Shown: one piece after another, positions 10,870-21,894 of the stretch
Layout: every line of letters starts with the position of its first letter
How positions within the stretch are numbered: position 1 is the first letter of the stretch
Assembly: GCA_015680905.1 (NCBI GenBank)
Contig: CM027378.1
Location: 39,033,001 to 39,097,000 of the forward strand
From: Coptis chinensis
Lineage: Eukaryota > Streptophyta > Magnoliopsida > Ranunculales > Ranunculaceae
Direction of reading: 5' to 3'
Length of the DNA stretch: 64,000 nucleotides
Notes under the pieces: model-generated
Told to the model about the DNA's origin: nothing
Databases searched by the model: none
The model's input: only the letters and a program-made list of their open reading frames with translations
Made by a program: the position numbers and the translations under genes

Positions 10870-12848
10870 CAAATAGCATTTTGCTTGTCCTCAAGCAAAT
10901 ATGAGAAATTAGCATAAGTGACCAAAAATGGAGTCCTAACTAATCTCGTTTCACCGAGTGCGATTGCATTGACCATATGCAACAAGGCCTTAAACCACTA
11001 GGAATTCCCTAGTGGACGAGTTATAGCCTCGTGAGAGTTTTCCAGTGAAGGTACTCACAAAATTCATCTATACTACAACGACTAAGAAATAAAACTATTG
11101 TTTCCTTATTTATGCCTCAATTATCTATACATCTCACTTAGCAATGAATACAGAATAATCGAGTCGGAACCTAAGCTAATATATGCATAATAATCAATCA
11201 TCTACGAATAAACATATATACAATGAGTAATACTATGAAATGCACTAGCATGTTCGCTTTTGAAAACTCGGAATAGCGTCCTTAAGTAGGTCCTCACATA
11301 AATATCAAGACAAAAACCACTATAATTTTTCCACTCAAGTTTCGCTACTCCAGTGCATAGTGGGCACACTTTACCTTACAATCTCAATGACACACAAGGA
11401 AGCCAAAGTCGATCAAACACATCTTCCACTTACTATCACACTAACATATTCCTAATTGAGCTAGAGGTCTTTATTAGGTGTTGCTGGGATTAGGAGATGT
11501 TTTAAGAATGAAGAAAATGGATATTCAAAAAGGATAAGTCTGAGATAATAGGGTCTTCATATTACGTAACTAGAGAAACCCTTGTTCTTTTGCTTCTACA
11601 CTTTGTTTCCATCCTTAGCCTTTTATTTTGGCTTTTTAACTCCTTTTATTCTATTTTTTGGAGTTTTTATTTTGTTTCTATTTCTATTTTTATTTTCTTT
11701 TCTTTGGATGGAAACTTCTTTTCTTTTCCTTTTTTGAAGCAACTAACTAATTTTTGTTTACACAGGTTTTTCCTTTATCTTTTAGTCACTCGTCCTATTC
11801 TCAAACTCATTCTATAATGTGTAGGTTGATTTTTTATTTTGTTTTGTTTTGTAACAGGGTAAAGAATTTGCAATTTATGAAAGGCTAATAAAGAAAGGCT
11901 CAAAGGGGCGACTAGCGGAAAATAATTCATACGTTTGAATTTCTGGCTATATCGATCCAAAGAGGGCCTAAATTCTCGCTTAGGATATGGTATAGTGATC
12001 AAGTAAGTGGACATGTGATTTCTCTATCCAGATTTTACTTCTCCCTTGTGTCATTCTCAAATGTTTCACTCATATAAGGATTTAGGCTATATTCTCACAG
12101 GATTTGTAGAATAAGTACTCTAGCCTAGATTTCAGAAACTTACTGCCAAACAATCATAGATACTCATGTAATAAATTTAAAGATAGATGCAAAGATTATT
12201 ACCTACATATTAACCTAAGTTTCTAAAAACTATTCTCATGCAAAAGCTACGTGATACTTCTAGATTATTGAGAGCATAGAGAAAGAAAACAATACCGATA
12301 TTCCTAAGTGTATAGCATAAACTTTTTATTTATATTTTTCAAATTTTCAAATTTTTTTACTAGAAAACAAGTGCATATTGTACATATTTATATCTTAACA
12401 GATGTTTTAATTACACGTGTTTCTATCAGCCCCAAAAAACAAAAGCATGATTTGTCCTCAAAGTATTAAAATAAAAAGGGTAGAAAAATACCATGAAAAA
12501 GAGTGAAATTCTGGAACATCTGCAGAACAAAGTTAAAATATACTAATATAGAAAAAGAAAAACAGACGCAACTCTATAGGATTTCCACCCGTTATGGGGT
12601 TAAAAGAAGAAACTTGCTTGGGACATAAGCAGACACTAACTAAAACTAAAAACTTACCTTATCTCCCGCGTCTAAGCGTTATCCTCCTCATCTTCTATAA
12701 AGAAATGAGGTTCCTTCGCATCTTGCCACGCCATGGTAACTTGCCAAGCTTCACCCCATTTATCATCTACAATCACTAACCTGTTTAGCGCCACTTGGTC
12801 GGATGGGGTGTAGGGGGCAACCCAATGAGGTTGCACCTGCCATCCTGG
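10870..12848 (-). other. 3' noncoding region of element B
   Basis: About 2 kb with no sense ORF, closely similar over most of its length to 40664-42486 (element C) and to the reverse of 62640-64000 (element D). It includes the 61-bp near-invariant block (10956-11016), a purine-rich sense tract opposite the Phe-rich antisense frame at 11590-11817, and a degenerate polypurine-like word (GTTTTTTGGGGC on the minus strand, 12429-12440). Confidence 0.7.
10956..11016 (-). promoter_or_regulatory. Near-invariant 61-bp block (copy in B)
   Basis: Identical to 30866-30926 and 40745-40805, and one base different over the 58 bases visible at 63943-64000. It contains CATATGCAACAAGGCCTT and a stem-loop with arms CCACTAGG and CCTAGTGG around a 5-nt loop. 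It lies about 90-150 bp inside the 3' LTR. Function unknown; a cis-acting RNA or DNA signal of the family is a reasonable inference. Confidence 0.6.
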
Positions 12849-13637
12849 CTAAGTCATAGCATGGAAAGATCGAATAATACAATTGGTGGGTCTCACAAGG
12901 TCGACCCCAACCCAATCCGTGAAACGGGCACAAAAACAAGGGAAGAAACATAGCATAGTACGGCAAACTAAAATAGGCATAAGAAGGTATTTATACCTCA
13001 TACTCTGGGCTCGTGCTAAACTAGACATTAATGTCTTGGGAAGGTCATATAGCAGGCGTCCCTCAGCTAGAGCAAGGAAAATGTCGCAAGTGGCGTCATT
13101 CGCAGAAGAAAAATGACACTCCCCTAATATGTTTAGCATGATAAAGAACATGACCGTGCCCACGTTAAGGGAGAAGCTACCAAGGGCTACATTATATGTC
13201 CCTTGGTCCTCTATACGGAAAATGTCGACACCATAATTCTCATGCAAAAGTGCATAGTTGTAGGCAGAGAAATTATCAACTATGTAGCCCCATGGGTCTT
13301 GAATCTCAGCAGGCATAGGAAGCTCAACAACAAAAGCCAACAAGAACTTGGTTATTTCCATTGTTTCATCATCAATGTTAACGGAGAACACATGTTCTTC
13401 ATCCATACAATAAAAGAATTTAAAATGGTCATAAAAATACGAGGTAAGTGCAGGAGAGTAAAGTTCATCAGAACTTACCATTAAAAATTGATATCCTGCA
13501 TGTATACTTACTTCGCGAAACCACGCACCATAAGTGTCACTTTGGAACAAGTCTTCAAAAGACTGTTCCGGTATGATATGAGGGGATGTCATCACCAGAC
13601 TATTCTCTAGAACAGCTGCAAAACAATCCTGGAACAA
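12849..13637 (-). CDS. Second extra ORF of element B, plant transposon-protein-like (PF20167-like)
   Basis: 262 codons starting MFQDCFAAVLENSLVMTSP. A middle segment reads SYFYDHFKFFYCMDEEHVFS followed by an Asp/Glu-rich, LLAF-containing stretch. The C-terminal half has LNVGTVMFFIMLNILGE, then DIFLALAEGRLLYDLPKTLM and YKYLLMPILVCRTML. The order (FY segment, beta-rich segment, 'INVG/LITxLC'-type hydrophobic end) resembles the 'putative plant transposon protein' family found downstream of protease or polymerase in Athila-type elements. The hydrophobic end might be mistaken for a membrane segment. A homologue lies at 42487-43440 in element C. A GC-rich leader precedes it (13640-13930). Biochemical role unknown. 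Confidence 0.5.
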   Translation of the reverse strand: MFQDCFAAVLENSLVMTSPHIIPEQSFEDLFQSDTYGAWFREVSIHAGYQFLMVSSDELYSPALTSYFYDHFKFFYCMDEEHVFSVNIDDETMEITKFLLAFVVELPMPAEIQDPWGYIVDNFSAYNYALLHENYGVDIFRIEDQGTYNVALGSFSLNVGTVMFFIMLNILGECHFSSANDATCDIFLALAEGRLLYDLPKTLMSSLARAQSMRYKYLLMPILVCRTMLCFFPCFCARFTDWVGVDLVRPTNCIIRSFHAMT

Positions 13638-13639
13638 CC

Positions 13640-13930
13640 CACAAAAAATTGGAATTTTTCGTGCCTACGGATGTCGAGGCCTTGGTGGGTGCTCACTCAA
13701 ACTATGCAGGTAGAGCGAGAGTGCGCTTAACTTTTAGCTTGGGATGGGCATGGGGTGCGCTCTGGTTAAAATTAAGTAACAGGCATTTAGGCGTAGGGCG
13801 CACTTACTTTTTGCTTGGGATGGGCACAGGTCGCGCTCAGGTGAATTTCGAGTTATAGGTGGGCAAGCGCAGATGGCGCTCAATTGAGGCGCAGGCGCGC
13901 TCTGTGCAGCTGAAGTGCTGAAGTGAAGAA
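13640..13930 (-). other. GC-rich leader upstream of the second extra ORF (B)
   Basis: Contains repeated words of the type GGGATGGGCAnGGnnGCGCTC (plus strand) at about 13741-13760 and 13817-13839, plus GCAGATGGCGCTC and GCAGGCGCGCTC. The same kind of sequence precedes gag in elements C and D. Unusually GC-rich against AT-rich flanks. Confidence 0.6.
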
Positions 13931-14308
13931 GAAAAAAGAAAAATTGGGAGTGATGGTTGAGAGATGAAAGTGAGATATGTGGGTTTTGTGTGGAGAATGA
14001 AGGAATAAGTTTATATAGGGTTTGGGTTTGCAAAATGAATCGGCAAGTTGCCAAAAAGCTTTAAGGCAATTACCGGAAACAAAATATTTTCAAATCCGAA
14101 AACGGAAACAACCTATATTCTTTATTCCAAAACAAACCTAATATCTTTTAGGTTGAATTTAGGATAGTAACTGCCTAACTCATTGAGATTTCATCCTACC
14201 ACAACATCTAATCATAGGCATGCCAATATCGGCAATATTCCCAACAATCACCGCAAAACTACTCCTAAATTTGTGGATCATATAAAAATCATGCGAGAAG
14301 AAATAATA

Positions 14309-14320
14309 CCACCCCCAAAC
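14309..14320 (-). other. Internal polypurine-like motif GTTTGGGGGTGG (B, after first extra ORF)
   Basis: Exact 12-mer on the minus strand, downstream of the first extra ORF and followed by TATTATTTC as in element C (43996-44007). It matches the polypurine tract next to the 3' LTR of C except for the first and last few bases. Confidence 0.7.
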
Positions 14321-14743
14321 AATTCGGGAAGCTGGGATTAATACAAAAATCAACGCATTATTTGAAAAGAACTACATTAAATTAAAATCGAATTCAAATT
14401 AAGATTAACTACTGAATTCAAATTTAGCTACTCAATTCAACCACTTAACATCCAACTAATAAAAACAATAAAACAACTAAATAACATCGAAACAACAAAT
14501 TTTTCTAAACAACTAGCCACGTGATGAAGATGGACCCTGAGATGGAGATTGGGCCTGGGATGAAGATGGGGCCTGAGATGAAGATGGGCCCGAGCCATCC
14601 GTCCTTTGGCGACGATGCTCATGCCTCTCAGACTTATCTAAAACAGAACCCCCCAAGGGTGACATGCGTCATAGAATCTCTACTCGGAACAGGTGTTGTG
14701 TTTCCATTTCTGCTTTCATCTCTGTATGATGTGCATTCTGACG

Positions 14744-15754
14744 CTAAACGAGAGTCTCTATGTTACACAAGAGATCCTTCTGACCTTTGTCGAGCATTTC
14801 AAAACTCGTCTCAAGGTTCTTTTGTTTATTTCGAATTATAATCTGCCTATCCCATACATCTTCACAAATACCACAAACGCAATGGAAGCCAGTATGCAGC
14901 ACTGACATGCGTTCTAAATCAGAAGTACACCTCCCCAAGGCATCTTCATCCAAACATGTCATATCCTCCATTTCCTCATCCGAATCAACCACCCTATCCT
15001 TTGGAAACTTCCAAGTCTTTTGGATACACTCCGTATAAATAATTTCATTTGAATGCAATTTTAGCATAATATGAACAGATTTTGTATTAGCTTTAAAAGA
15101 CAGCATGATCTTAGTGATCAATACCGAAAAGGGCGCGACACTCTTTCCAACGCCTCTAATCATAATTAAAATAAACTCGAGGATGCAGAAGTTATACCTC
15201 TTCTCCTGCAATATCCAAAGAATGTGAAGACAGTTCAGACTGATGTCACTGACCTTCTCTTTTCCCGTGACATTCCTACCAATCCACTAAGCTACAGCCA
15301 GTTGGTTGGTTCGCAGAGATGATTGTCGAACACAATGAGAATTCGAATTGTACTGATCTTCCATGACAGTGTCTTTCATCAATGCAGGAACTCCCGTATA
15401 CTGGGATTCCTGCAAAGTGGCTTCGATGTGGCGTTCAGGCATAATGCCTAAAATTTCAGCCAACAACTCTCTCGATACTTCTCTCCTAGTCCCAGCCACC
15501 TTAACAAAAATTCTATTCCCATCTAACTCTCTCTTCTTATAGAATTGTTCGACCAAATCGGCGTGGTAGAAATCATCTGTCGAATACCACAACCTATTCC
15601 AATCCCTCCTAATCATCTCGTCACGAAAAAACGGAGTAAAGCGGACAGCAGTAAAAGCTTGTTCCGCCAAAATTATTTGTCTTAGCGCCATTGAAGTTTT
15701 GAAACGATTTGTGGTTTTGAATAAGGTGGAGGAGATGAGTTTGAACAAACTCAC
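14744..15754 (-). pseudogene. First extra ORF of element B, plant transposon-protein-like (PF20167-like)
   Basis: Starts near 15754; the N-terminal 155 codons include MALRQIILAEQAFTAVRFTP, RRDWNRLWYS, LVEQFYKKRELDGNRIFVKV and RELLAEILGIMPERHIEA. This matches the first half of the 'putative plant transposon protein' family (RxW...LVxEFY...VxVxG...LLxxxLGxP). Downstream, within 14744-15211, lie a hydrophobic LITxxx-type segment, an acidic stretch (DSDEEMEDMTCLDED) and a Lys/Gln-rich likely coiled coil. The same fold pattern as the second extra ORF suggests the two are distant paralogues. Upstream DNA has a TATATATTTAG box on the minus strand near 15754-15764. Treated as a fossil. Confidence 0.5.
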
Positions 15755-15764
15755 TAAATATATA

Positions 15765-16806
15765 GGAGGAGGCGTGGTGGTGGTTCGATTATTTTTATAG
15801 TTTGGTGATTTTTTGTTTATTTTCAGTGGTTCAAAAGGTTGGGAATGGTGGTGGAGATGTTTTGGAGAAGTTTTGTAGTGGGTGAAACTAGTTTGGCATG
15901 GTGTTGTTTATGTTTTCTATTTTTTTTTTATTATTTTGTTTAGGGTTTAAAATTTGGTACTGGTGGAATTGGAAAGATGAAGAAGAAGAACGCGATGTGT
16001 TCTTGGGTTGCTTTGTTGACTTGGGCCCAAGCCTAATTTGAATTCCAAAATTTTCCGATTTTTTTCGTGCAACTTCAAACTAAAATTGCCGATTCGTTAC
16101 CGGTCCAATTTTTGCGAATGAGATATGGAAACGATCAGGAGAGAATTTCCAATCCGATGATCTATAAAACATTTTATTCTAACCATGGGTGATATATAAT
16201 AAGATGAAAAATGCCTCAAAGTGCGTGCATGACATAAGTTATGCAAATGAATGAAATCTAAATTCATAGATAATGTCAACCCGAATCAAAATACGATTAA
16301 ATGACCTAATTAACAAAAATGGAAAGTTTAGCAAATAAGGACAGAAAACCAACACCCCACCCCCAAACAAATTTTTGGCAACAAATATTAGAAAATTTGT
16401 TTTAAACGTGGGACTTTTAAAGTGAGATTCTCGAGACTTCCTAGATTCCTATTTTTATGGTTTTGATATTTTTTACTTTTTATGAATAAGATTTAATATA
16501 AGAAAAACAATAAAGCAATAAATGCATAATTCACACCATAAAGAAACATGACTCAAAAACTGAGAAAACATGCAAGAGTGGAAAACATGAATTATGTTAA
16601 CCGTGGAGTTAGGATCCAGTACTTACAGCCACACACTCCCTAGGGAGGGCTCGGTTATCTGAATGGTGCACTTACCAATATATTGAAGTGAAAGGAAGTA
16701 CACCAAACATCAAAATTAATCTTTTATAGTCAGATACTCAAGACTATATTTAAAACATATGTATATAATGAATATGCAGTTTACCATATATCAACAACCT
16801 AAAGAG
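15765..16806. other. Noncoding spacer between protease tail and first extra ORF (B)
   Basis: About 1 kb, AT-rich, shared with element C (about 44220-44970). It carries an exact internal polypurine-like motif on the minus strand at 16357-16368. This is where reverse transcriptase, RNase H and integrase would stand in an autonomous Athila element; no such motif is present on either strand. Confidence 0.65.
16357..16368 (-). other. Internal polypurine-like motif GTTTGGGGGTGG (B, after gag-protease)
   Basis: Exact 12-mer on the minus strand, about 440 bp downstream of the end of the gag-protease ORF. The equivalent site in C is 44585-44596 and in D 62123-62134. Confidence 0.75.
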
Positions 16807-18585
16807 TTATGGGTCTTTCCATAAATAAATAACATGGAATGCACCCCCAAATAGAATCAAGTACCAAGATTTTCTACGACTCAACTTAGTGAAATGAAAG
16901 CGAGGTCTAATAGATCTAGAATGTAACCGAGCATGCACCTTCTTCTTCATCTTTGAACGAGAGGGTGTCCAAGTGAATGATCGTGAGAAAATGGATGTTT
17001 GTGGAAGATATGGTGTATATGGATGAATTTTAGGCGTAAGGAATGGAAGAAATAAAAATGTGGGTTTAGCACAAAACTCATTCATGGTGTAGGTAGGAAC
17101 TGTCTCAATTCTAAAAATGAAGGTGTCAAGTGCCTTTTCCTTGTGAATTATTTCCGTATTATGAGGATTTAGAAAATCATTAAGCACAGAAGAAGTAAGA
17201 GGGTCAAGTACAAACTCCAGGTTCCTTTGAAAAGGTGGAAAGTGGGGAAAATTAGTGATGGAAGATGAATGAGTGTACGCTAGAGCTCTTAGGTCTAGAT
17301 CATCAGAAGCCTTGAGATATGCAAGACATTCCTCAATAGGTGGGTCAAAAGAATCACTAGGATAAAGGGTGAAAAATTCATCTTCCGTCATAGTGTCAAG
17401 GGTTGAAAGGATGTTGGCAGGGTGGGACTCGCGAGGTGGCAAGGAAGAGTTGCAAAAGAGGTGAAGGAAATCTTCCTCGACTTCAAGGGAGTTCTCGTCG
17501 AAGTTGGAACTTCCAAAGAAAAAGAATTTGTGCATCTGATCATCCGAAAATATGGTTTTGAAATAATCATGAGCTAAGCTCTCGATCATGCTAACCTCTC
17601 CATCGATATTCGTATAAGGAAACAGTTTCATCATTTTAAAAACATTGACCTCAACAGAAAGATGGCCAAAGGATAAGGACAACAAACCATAGCGGCAGTT
17701 TATAAGTGCATTGGCAGTAGCCAAGAAAGGACGCCCTAAAATGATCGGAATAGAGTCGTTGGCGACTTCTGTATCGAGGATAACGAAATCAGCAGGATAG
17801 TAGAAATCCTGAACCTTAATAAGCACGTTTTCCACTACACCCTTAGAATACTTGATAGACCTATCAGCTAATTGCAACGTCATTTTTATAGGTTGCATTT
17901 CCTGTAAACCTATATGTTTATATAAATAATAAGGGAGTAAGTTAACACTTGCCCCCAAGTCTAAAAAAGTAGTGGTTGTGTGAGTATCCCCTAAGGTGCA
18001 TTGTATAGTAGGATGACCAGGGTCCTTGTACTTAACGATTCCATTGTGTTCTAATAAAGTTGGAAAATGTTCAGTTAAAAAGGCGTCTTTAGGAATCTTT
18101 GTCTTACGCCTAGTAGTGCACAACTCTTTGAGAAACTTAGCATGGTAAGGTAACTTTTTAATTGCTTCAAGAAAAGGTAAGTTTATCGTTAGATTTTTAA
18201 AAACTTCCCTAATCTCGACAAAATTTGTATTCTTGTTTAACATAGCTAATCTCTGAGGAAACGGTGGTTTCTCTCTATAGTTAGCATATAGATCAAAAGG
18301 ATGTTTAACCTTGGCTTTCTGTTTCTTAGATTGTGGTTTAACTGGTACCTCTACAGGGGTAGGATCTTCAGTTTCTACGTCGGTATCTAGTACAATATCT
18401 GGTGTAGAGACCACTGGTGGGGTAACTATAGGCATAGTTACGTTGTTATCAACCACTTTGCCAGAACGGAGAGTGGTGATGGAATTTAGCTCATCTACGT
18501 TTGTTTTTTCTGTACTAGTATTACCGTTTATCTCAAAGGCTGTGTTTGTTGTTTTAGGATTAGGTATCGCTTGACCTGGAAACAC
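16807..18585 (-). CDS. gag C-terminus, protease and conserved tail (element B)
   Basis: 592 open codons, the longest frame in the window, starting MFPGQAIPNPK. Order: linker with ITTLRSGKVVDN (about residues 40-50); basic block YREKPPFPQRLAML and FLKELCTTRRKTKIPKDAF; aspartic protease with FLDLGASVNLLPYYLYKHIG around residues 208-227 (active-site type D-x-GA-S) and LGRPFLATANALINC around 283-297; then a tail of roughly 290 residues with EECLAYLKASDDLDLRALA, FQRNLEFVLDPLTSSVLNDF and, at the end, SWYLILFGGAFH and YLWKDP. Tail landmarks recur in A, C and D. There is no polymerase motif such as YxDD. The upstream gag part is at 18771-19863. Confidence 0.8.
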   Translation of the reverse strand: MFPGQAIPNPKTTNTAFEINGNTSTEKTNVDELNSITTLRSGKVVDNNVTMPIVTPPVVSTPDIVLDTDVETEDPTPVEVPVKPQSKKQKAKVKHPFDLYANYREKPPFPQRLAMLNKNTNFVEIREVFKNLTINLPFLEAIKKLPYHAKFLKELCTTRRKTKIPKDAFLTEHFPTLLEHNGIVKYKDPGHPTIQCTLGDTHTTTTFLDLGASVNLLPYYLYKHIGLQEMQPIKMTLQLADRSIKYSKGVVENVLIKVQDFYYPADFVILDTEVANDSIPIILGRPFLATANALINCRYGLLSLSFGHLSVEVNVFKMMKLFPYTNIDGEVSMIESLAHDYFKTIFSDDQMHKFFFFGSSNFDENSLEVEEDFLHLFCNSSLPPRESHPANILSTLDTMTEDEFFTLYPSDSFDPPIEECLAYLKASDDLDLRALAYTHSSSITNFPHFPPFQRNLEFVLDPLTSSVLNDFLNPHNTEIIHKEKALDTFIFRIETVPTYTMNEFCAKPTFLFLPFLTPKIHPYTPYLPQTSIFSRSFTWTPSRSKMKKKVHARLHSRSIRPRFHFTKLSRRKSWYLILFGGAFHVIYLWKDP

Positions 18586-19863
18586 ACCTTTGGATTATAC
18601 TTTCTCTTATGCTAACTGCTGTAAGGAAAGTTTGATGGCTTGTAAAATCTGTTGTTGGGTTTGCATAAAGATGTCGAAGCGATCCGATTGTGGAGGAGTG
18701 TTAGCTATAGGTTATGTGATAGGAACTATGTCACGTTGATTATTAATGGGTGGATTTTGATAGTTATTATTTACCGGAATAATACCTCTATTAGCATTAT
18801 AATTATTATAATTACCTTGTCCTTGTCCTTGCCTCGGTAGAGCTTGGTTGTAATTGTTTGTTGGCCTAACATTTTAGTTATTAAACCTTGGAAGTTGTTG
18901 ATTATTTCGCCAACTGAAGTTGGGGTTTTGTCGCCAAGGTGTGTTAGGTTCGTTATTAATGGAACAAACATTATCTTGTTGTGATTGTTGTTGTTCATAG
19001 GCGAGAGGACAATAGGAGTCGGGATGCTCTAGACTCAAACAGAAATTACATGGATTGGAGTTGACATTCATGACGGGAATAGGCTTTTGTTGAAGAGAAA
19101 TAACCTCTACCTTTTTAGTGAGAGATTCGATTAAAGTTTTTAGTTTAGGATCGGGTTTCATCTCAAACATACCGGCGGCCTTAACTATTGTAGAAGAACT
19201 AGCGGAACGGGAGATATCGTCACTACCCCTTCCCCCCAGTTATTATTACGCTTTGTCTGATCTTCTAGAAATTTATAAGCCTCTGAGGCTCCCTTACTGA
19301 GGAAACTACCCCCATTCATTATGTCAAGGACTTCTTTATGGTGGTGTAAAAGTCTTTTGAAAAAGACACGAACTAACGTGTCTTTCGCGAGGTTATGGTG
19401 TGGACACTCTATAAGAAGATCGGTGAAACAATTCCAAGCTTCTGAAAATGATTCATGAGGATTCTGTCGAAAGAAATGAATCTTAGAAAACATTTCATCT
19501 GTCTTCAGTGGTGGGTAAAAATGTTTCATAAATAGTTGAACAAGTTTGGCCCATGAGTCCACAAAATTAGGCGCTTGGCCGGGCAGTTAACCAAGACGCC
19601 GCCTTATTGGCTAAGGTGAAAGAAAACACCCTCAGTTTAATTTGTTCAGCACCAACCGTAGGATGGTGGAATGTAGTAAGGACTTGGTCAATCATATGCA
19701 TGTGCTGATAAGGTTTTTCATGGTTTAACCCATGAAAAACGGGTAACAAATTAAATATATTTGGGGAGATTCGGAAATCCCCCACTGGGTCTGATAGAAC
19801 AATGCAATATTTTGGGACTCGAAGAACAATATTTTGGGATTTCCGAAATATTGCATTGTTCAA
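18586..19863 (-). pseudogene. gag: gag N-terminal and knuckle region (element B)
   Basis: Capsid-type region with MDSWAKLVQLFMKHFYPPLK, HFFRQNPHESFSEAWNCF, LLIECPHHNLAKDTLV and NGGSFLSKGASEAYKFLEDQ, typical of Athila Retrotrans_gag. A CCHC knuckle (CNFC-4-H-4-C) lies near 19020-19060, followed by a Gln/Asn-rich stretch. A C run of 6-7 bases on the plus strand near 19234 marks the homopolymer site shared with A, C and D. Its 5' end meets a foldback (19797-19861). Fossil. Confidence 0.8.
19797..19861. repeat. 16-bp inverted repeat at the start of gag (element B)
   Basis: GAACAATGCAATATTT at 19797-19812 is the exact reverse complement of 19846-19861. Between the arms the ATTTTGGGA word occurs twice. 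The rightmost arm abuts leader sequence. The other copies show no such structure at the same place in gag. Confidence 0.85.
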
Positions 19864-20017
19864 AGAATAAAATTTTTGGCGCTCAGGCTTGTTCTTTGAA
19901 AATTTTTATTTTCTGAACCAACCAATCACTGTTAGAAACAAACAAGGGTGGGTGGGTTTAATGGGACTTCGAAAAGACTAACAATACTAATAAAACAATA
20001 CTAAAGTGAACTAAGAT

Positions 20018-20030
20018 GGCAGCGGTGCCA
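20018..20030 (-). other. Primer binding site (element B)
   Basis: Minus strand TGGCACCGCTGCC, two bases from the LTR end at 20033, aligned with the sites of A, C and D. Confidence 0.75.
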
Positions 20031-20032
20031 TT

Positions 20033-21559
20033 TGATAAAAGTAAAATGTTAGTTTTACCTACGAATAAGCGATTAGACTCAACGCAAGTAAAACTAAAAC
20101 TATATTCGTGTCTAATTATCAAAGTTTTCTACTCTCAAATGCTATCGTAATAGAGTTGGAGTAGAAGATTCATTCCACTCCTAGTTCTTTAGTATTAGCA
20201 TTTCCTAAGATTATCAGTCTATCCAAAGTCAATGAGAGTATGACGGAAATTATACTATAATGCAAATTATGCTAACAAGATACGATAATTCAATTACGAA
20301 ATGCTAAATTGATACAATGATAAATAATTAGGGGGGATTGATTCCACCTTAACTCGACTTAATTAACTAGCAAAGATTCGTCGTAATCTGAATTGCAATG
20401 CTTTCGCAGAGCAATTGGTTCTTCCTAATCCCTAGTTGTTCATGGTAATCTCTACCAACTAGCATCTAGCATGTGAAGCAATCAAACCCATTCTCATGGT
20501 GAACTAATTACTTTCTAGATTTGAATGGAAAATTACGATTATTCTACGATAAAAACAATCAAGTTTTCATCAAGGCTTCCTCAAACCCCTCTAATGGAGG
20601 TTTAGCCTAGAGTCATTAAACTATCATTTCGAATTAAATTTAAACAAGACATGATATAAAGATTCTAAATTTGCTTATTTGAATTCAAATGGAAATCTAA
20701 TCATGCAAGAATTAATTGAAATTAGTAATGACAAATAACTAAATCTATGAATTGAAACTAAATAATTAATGGAAAATGAAACTAGATTATGAAGAACTAA
20801 CTAACTTTATTGATCTAATGAAGAAATAAGAATTGATTCAATAACTAAATTAAAACAAGATAGTAAAAGCTAATTAATTGAAAGGTATAACTAGATCTAA
20901 AACAAGATATGAAAATCTAATTAATAGAGACTAAAACTAGATCTAAAACTATTGGCTAATGGCTACATAAAAACTAATCTGCTTAAGAGTTAAGTCTTGT
21001 GTGTTGAAATGGAGGAGACTAGATCCACATTTTCGTATATGGGCTAAGGACCCATGTTTTGGGCCAGAAAATCGAGCCTAAACCCAATATCTTCAGTCTA
21101 CAGAGTCCTTTTCAGCTAGATTTGACTTTAGCAAGCTTTTCATCTACTTTTTCTCCTTTGATTGGGTCAAGGTTTAAACCATTGGAAAGCTCTTTACGAG
21201 CCGGTCATTTTGACATAAGGTAGGCCCAATTCCGAGGCCTGAGTCCAAAAATATGGCATTTGGAAGTTCTGCTGACTTTTGTGTGTTGTTTCTGCCTGCG
21301 TTGACTTTGACTTTTCACCTCTGAACGGGCTTTAAAAATATTTTTTCTCCTTGAATCTTGGCCTTTAATCACAGAACTTCTTAGCAACCAACCCTTGCTC
21401 CTTTATCTCGCCAAAGTGACACATTTCTGCACTTAATTGACGCAATGCCTGAAATACATAAAAGTACATAATCAGCATTAACTCTTATTTATTACTCACA
21501 TAATTGGTCTAAAAGTATTATTGTTAATGGGTTAAAACTACAATTTTTGGCTCTTATCA
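20033..21559 (-). repeat. 5' LTR of element B
   Basis: About 1.53 kb, TGATAAGAGCC... at 21559 reading leftward to ...TTATCA at 20033. Closely similar to the LTRs of A, C and D. It contains the conserved word CTCCATTAGAGGGGTTTGA (minus-strand sense) and a GGAGGAGACnAGATCC region (plus strand) seen in all copies. Confidence 0.92.
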
Positions 21560-21564
21560 ACTTT

Positions 21565-21894
21565 CTAGAACATAATTCAATGAGGGGACTATCAAGTAGT
21601 ATCACCATGACCTTATTGTCTGAGGTGATAAAAGGGTGAGATATGAACATGTAAAGCTAGCTGCACTTTGCTTGACAAAGATCAAAGCTAATATTTTTTG
21701 CCACTTTGCCTACAAGTGGAGCTAGTTTACAAAGAAAAAGAGAACTGTGAATAACTGATAATTCAGTCTACCGAAGTTTGAATAGGATCACTATTGCCAT
21801 CCCATATTGGAAAACATGGAAATGAAACTAGTCCAGGGGCAGAATCAACCAAATGCTTCCTCCAAATATCTATTAATAAACATCAAATAAAGGT
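21565..21894. other. Unassigned DNA between element B and the MULE-like element
   Basis: About 330 bp of AT-rich sequence that would have been continuous with the DNA left of 9814 before element B inserted. No ORF or repeat recognised. Confidence 0.4.

Larger units (their letters stand above)
9814..21559 (-). mobile_element. Athila-like LTR element B, both ends present
   Basis: About 11.7 kb on the minus strand. Order in the sense direction: 5' LTR (20033-21559), tRNA-Asp-like primer site, short leader, gag, protease plus tail (to 16807), a first extra ORF (15754 down to about 14744), a second extra ORF (13637-12849), 1.8 kb of 3' noncoding DNA, 3' LTR (9814-10849). No reverse transcriptase, RNase H or integrase motif lies between protease and the extra ORFs, so it looks non-autonomous. 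Flanks ACTTA (9809-9813) and ACTTT (21560-21564) are probably an aged 5-bp target duplication. Broken, but the best-preserved family member for gag-protease and both extra ORFs. Confidence 0.9.

Noticed and set aside
12883-13858. Plus-strand frames over the second extra ORF and its leader of element B
   Set aside because: Antisense shadows of a recognisable minus-strand ORF and GC-rich leader.
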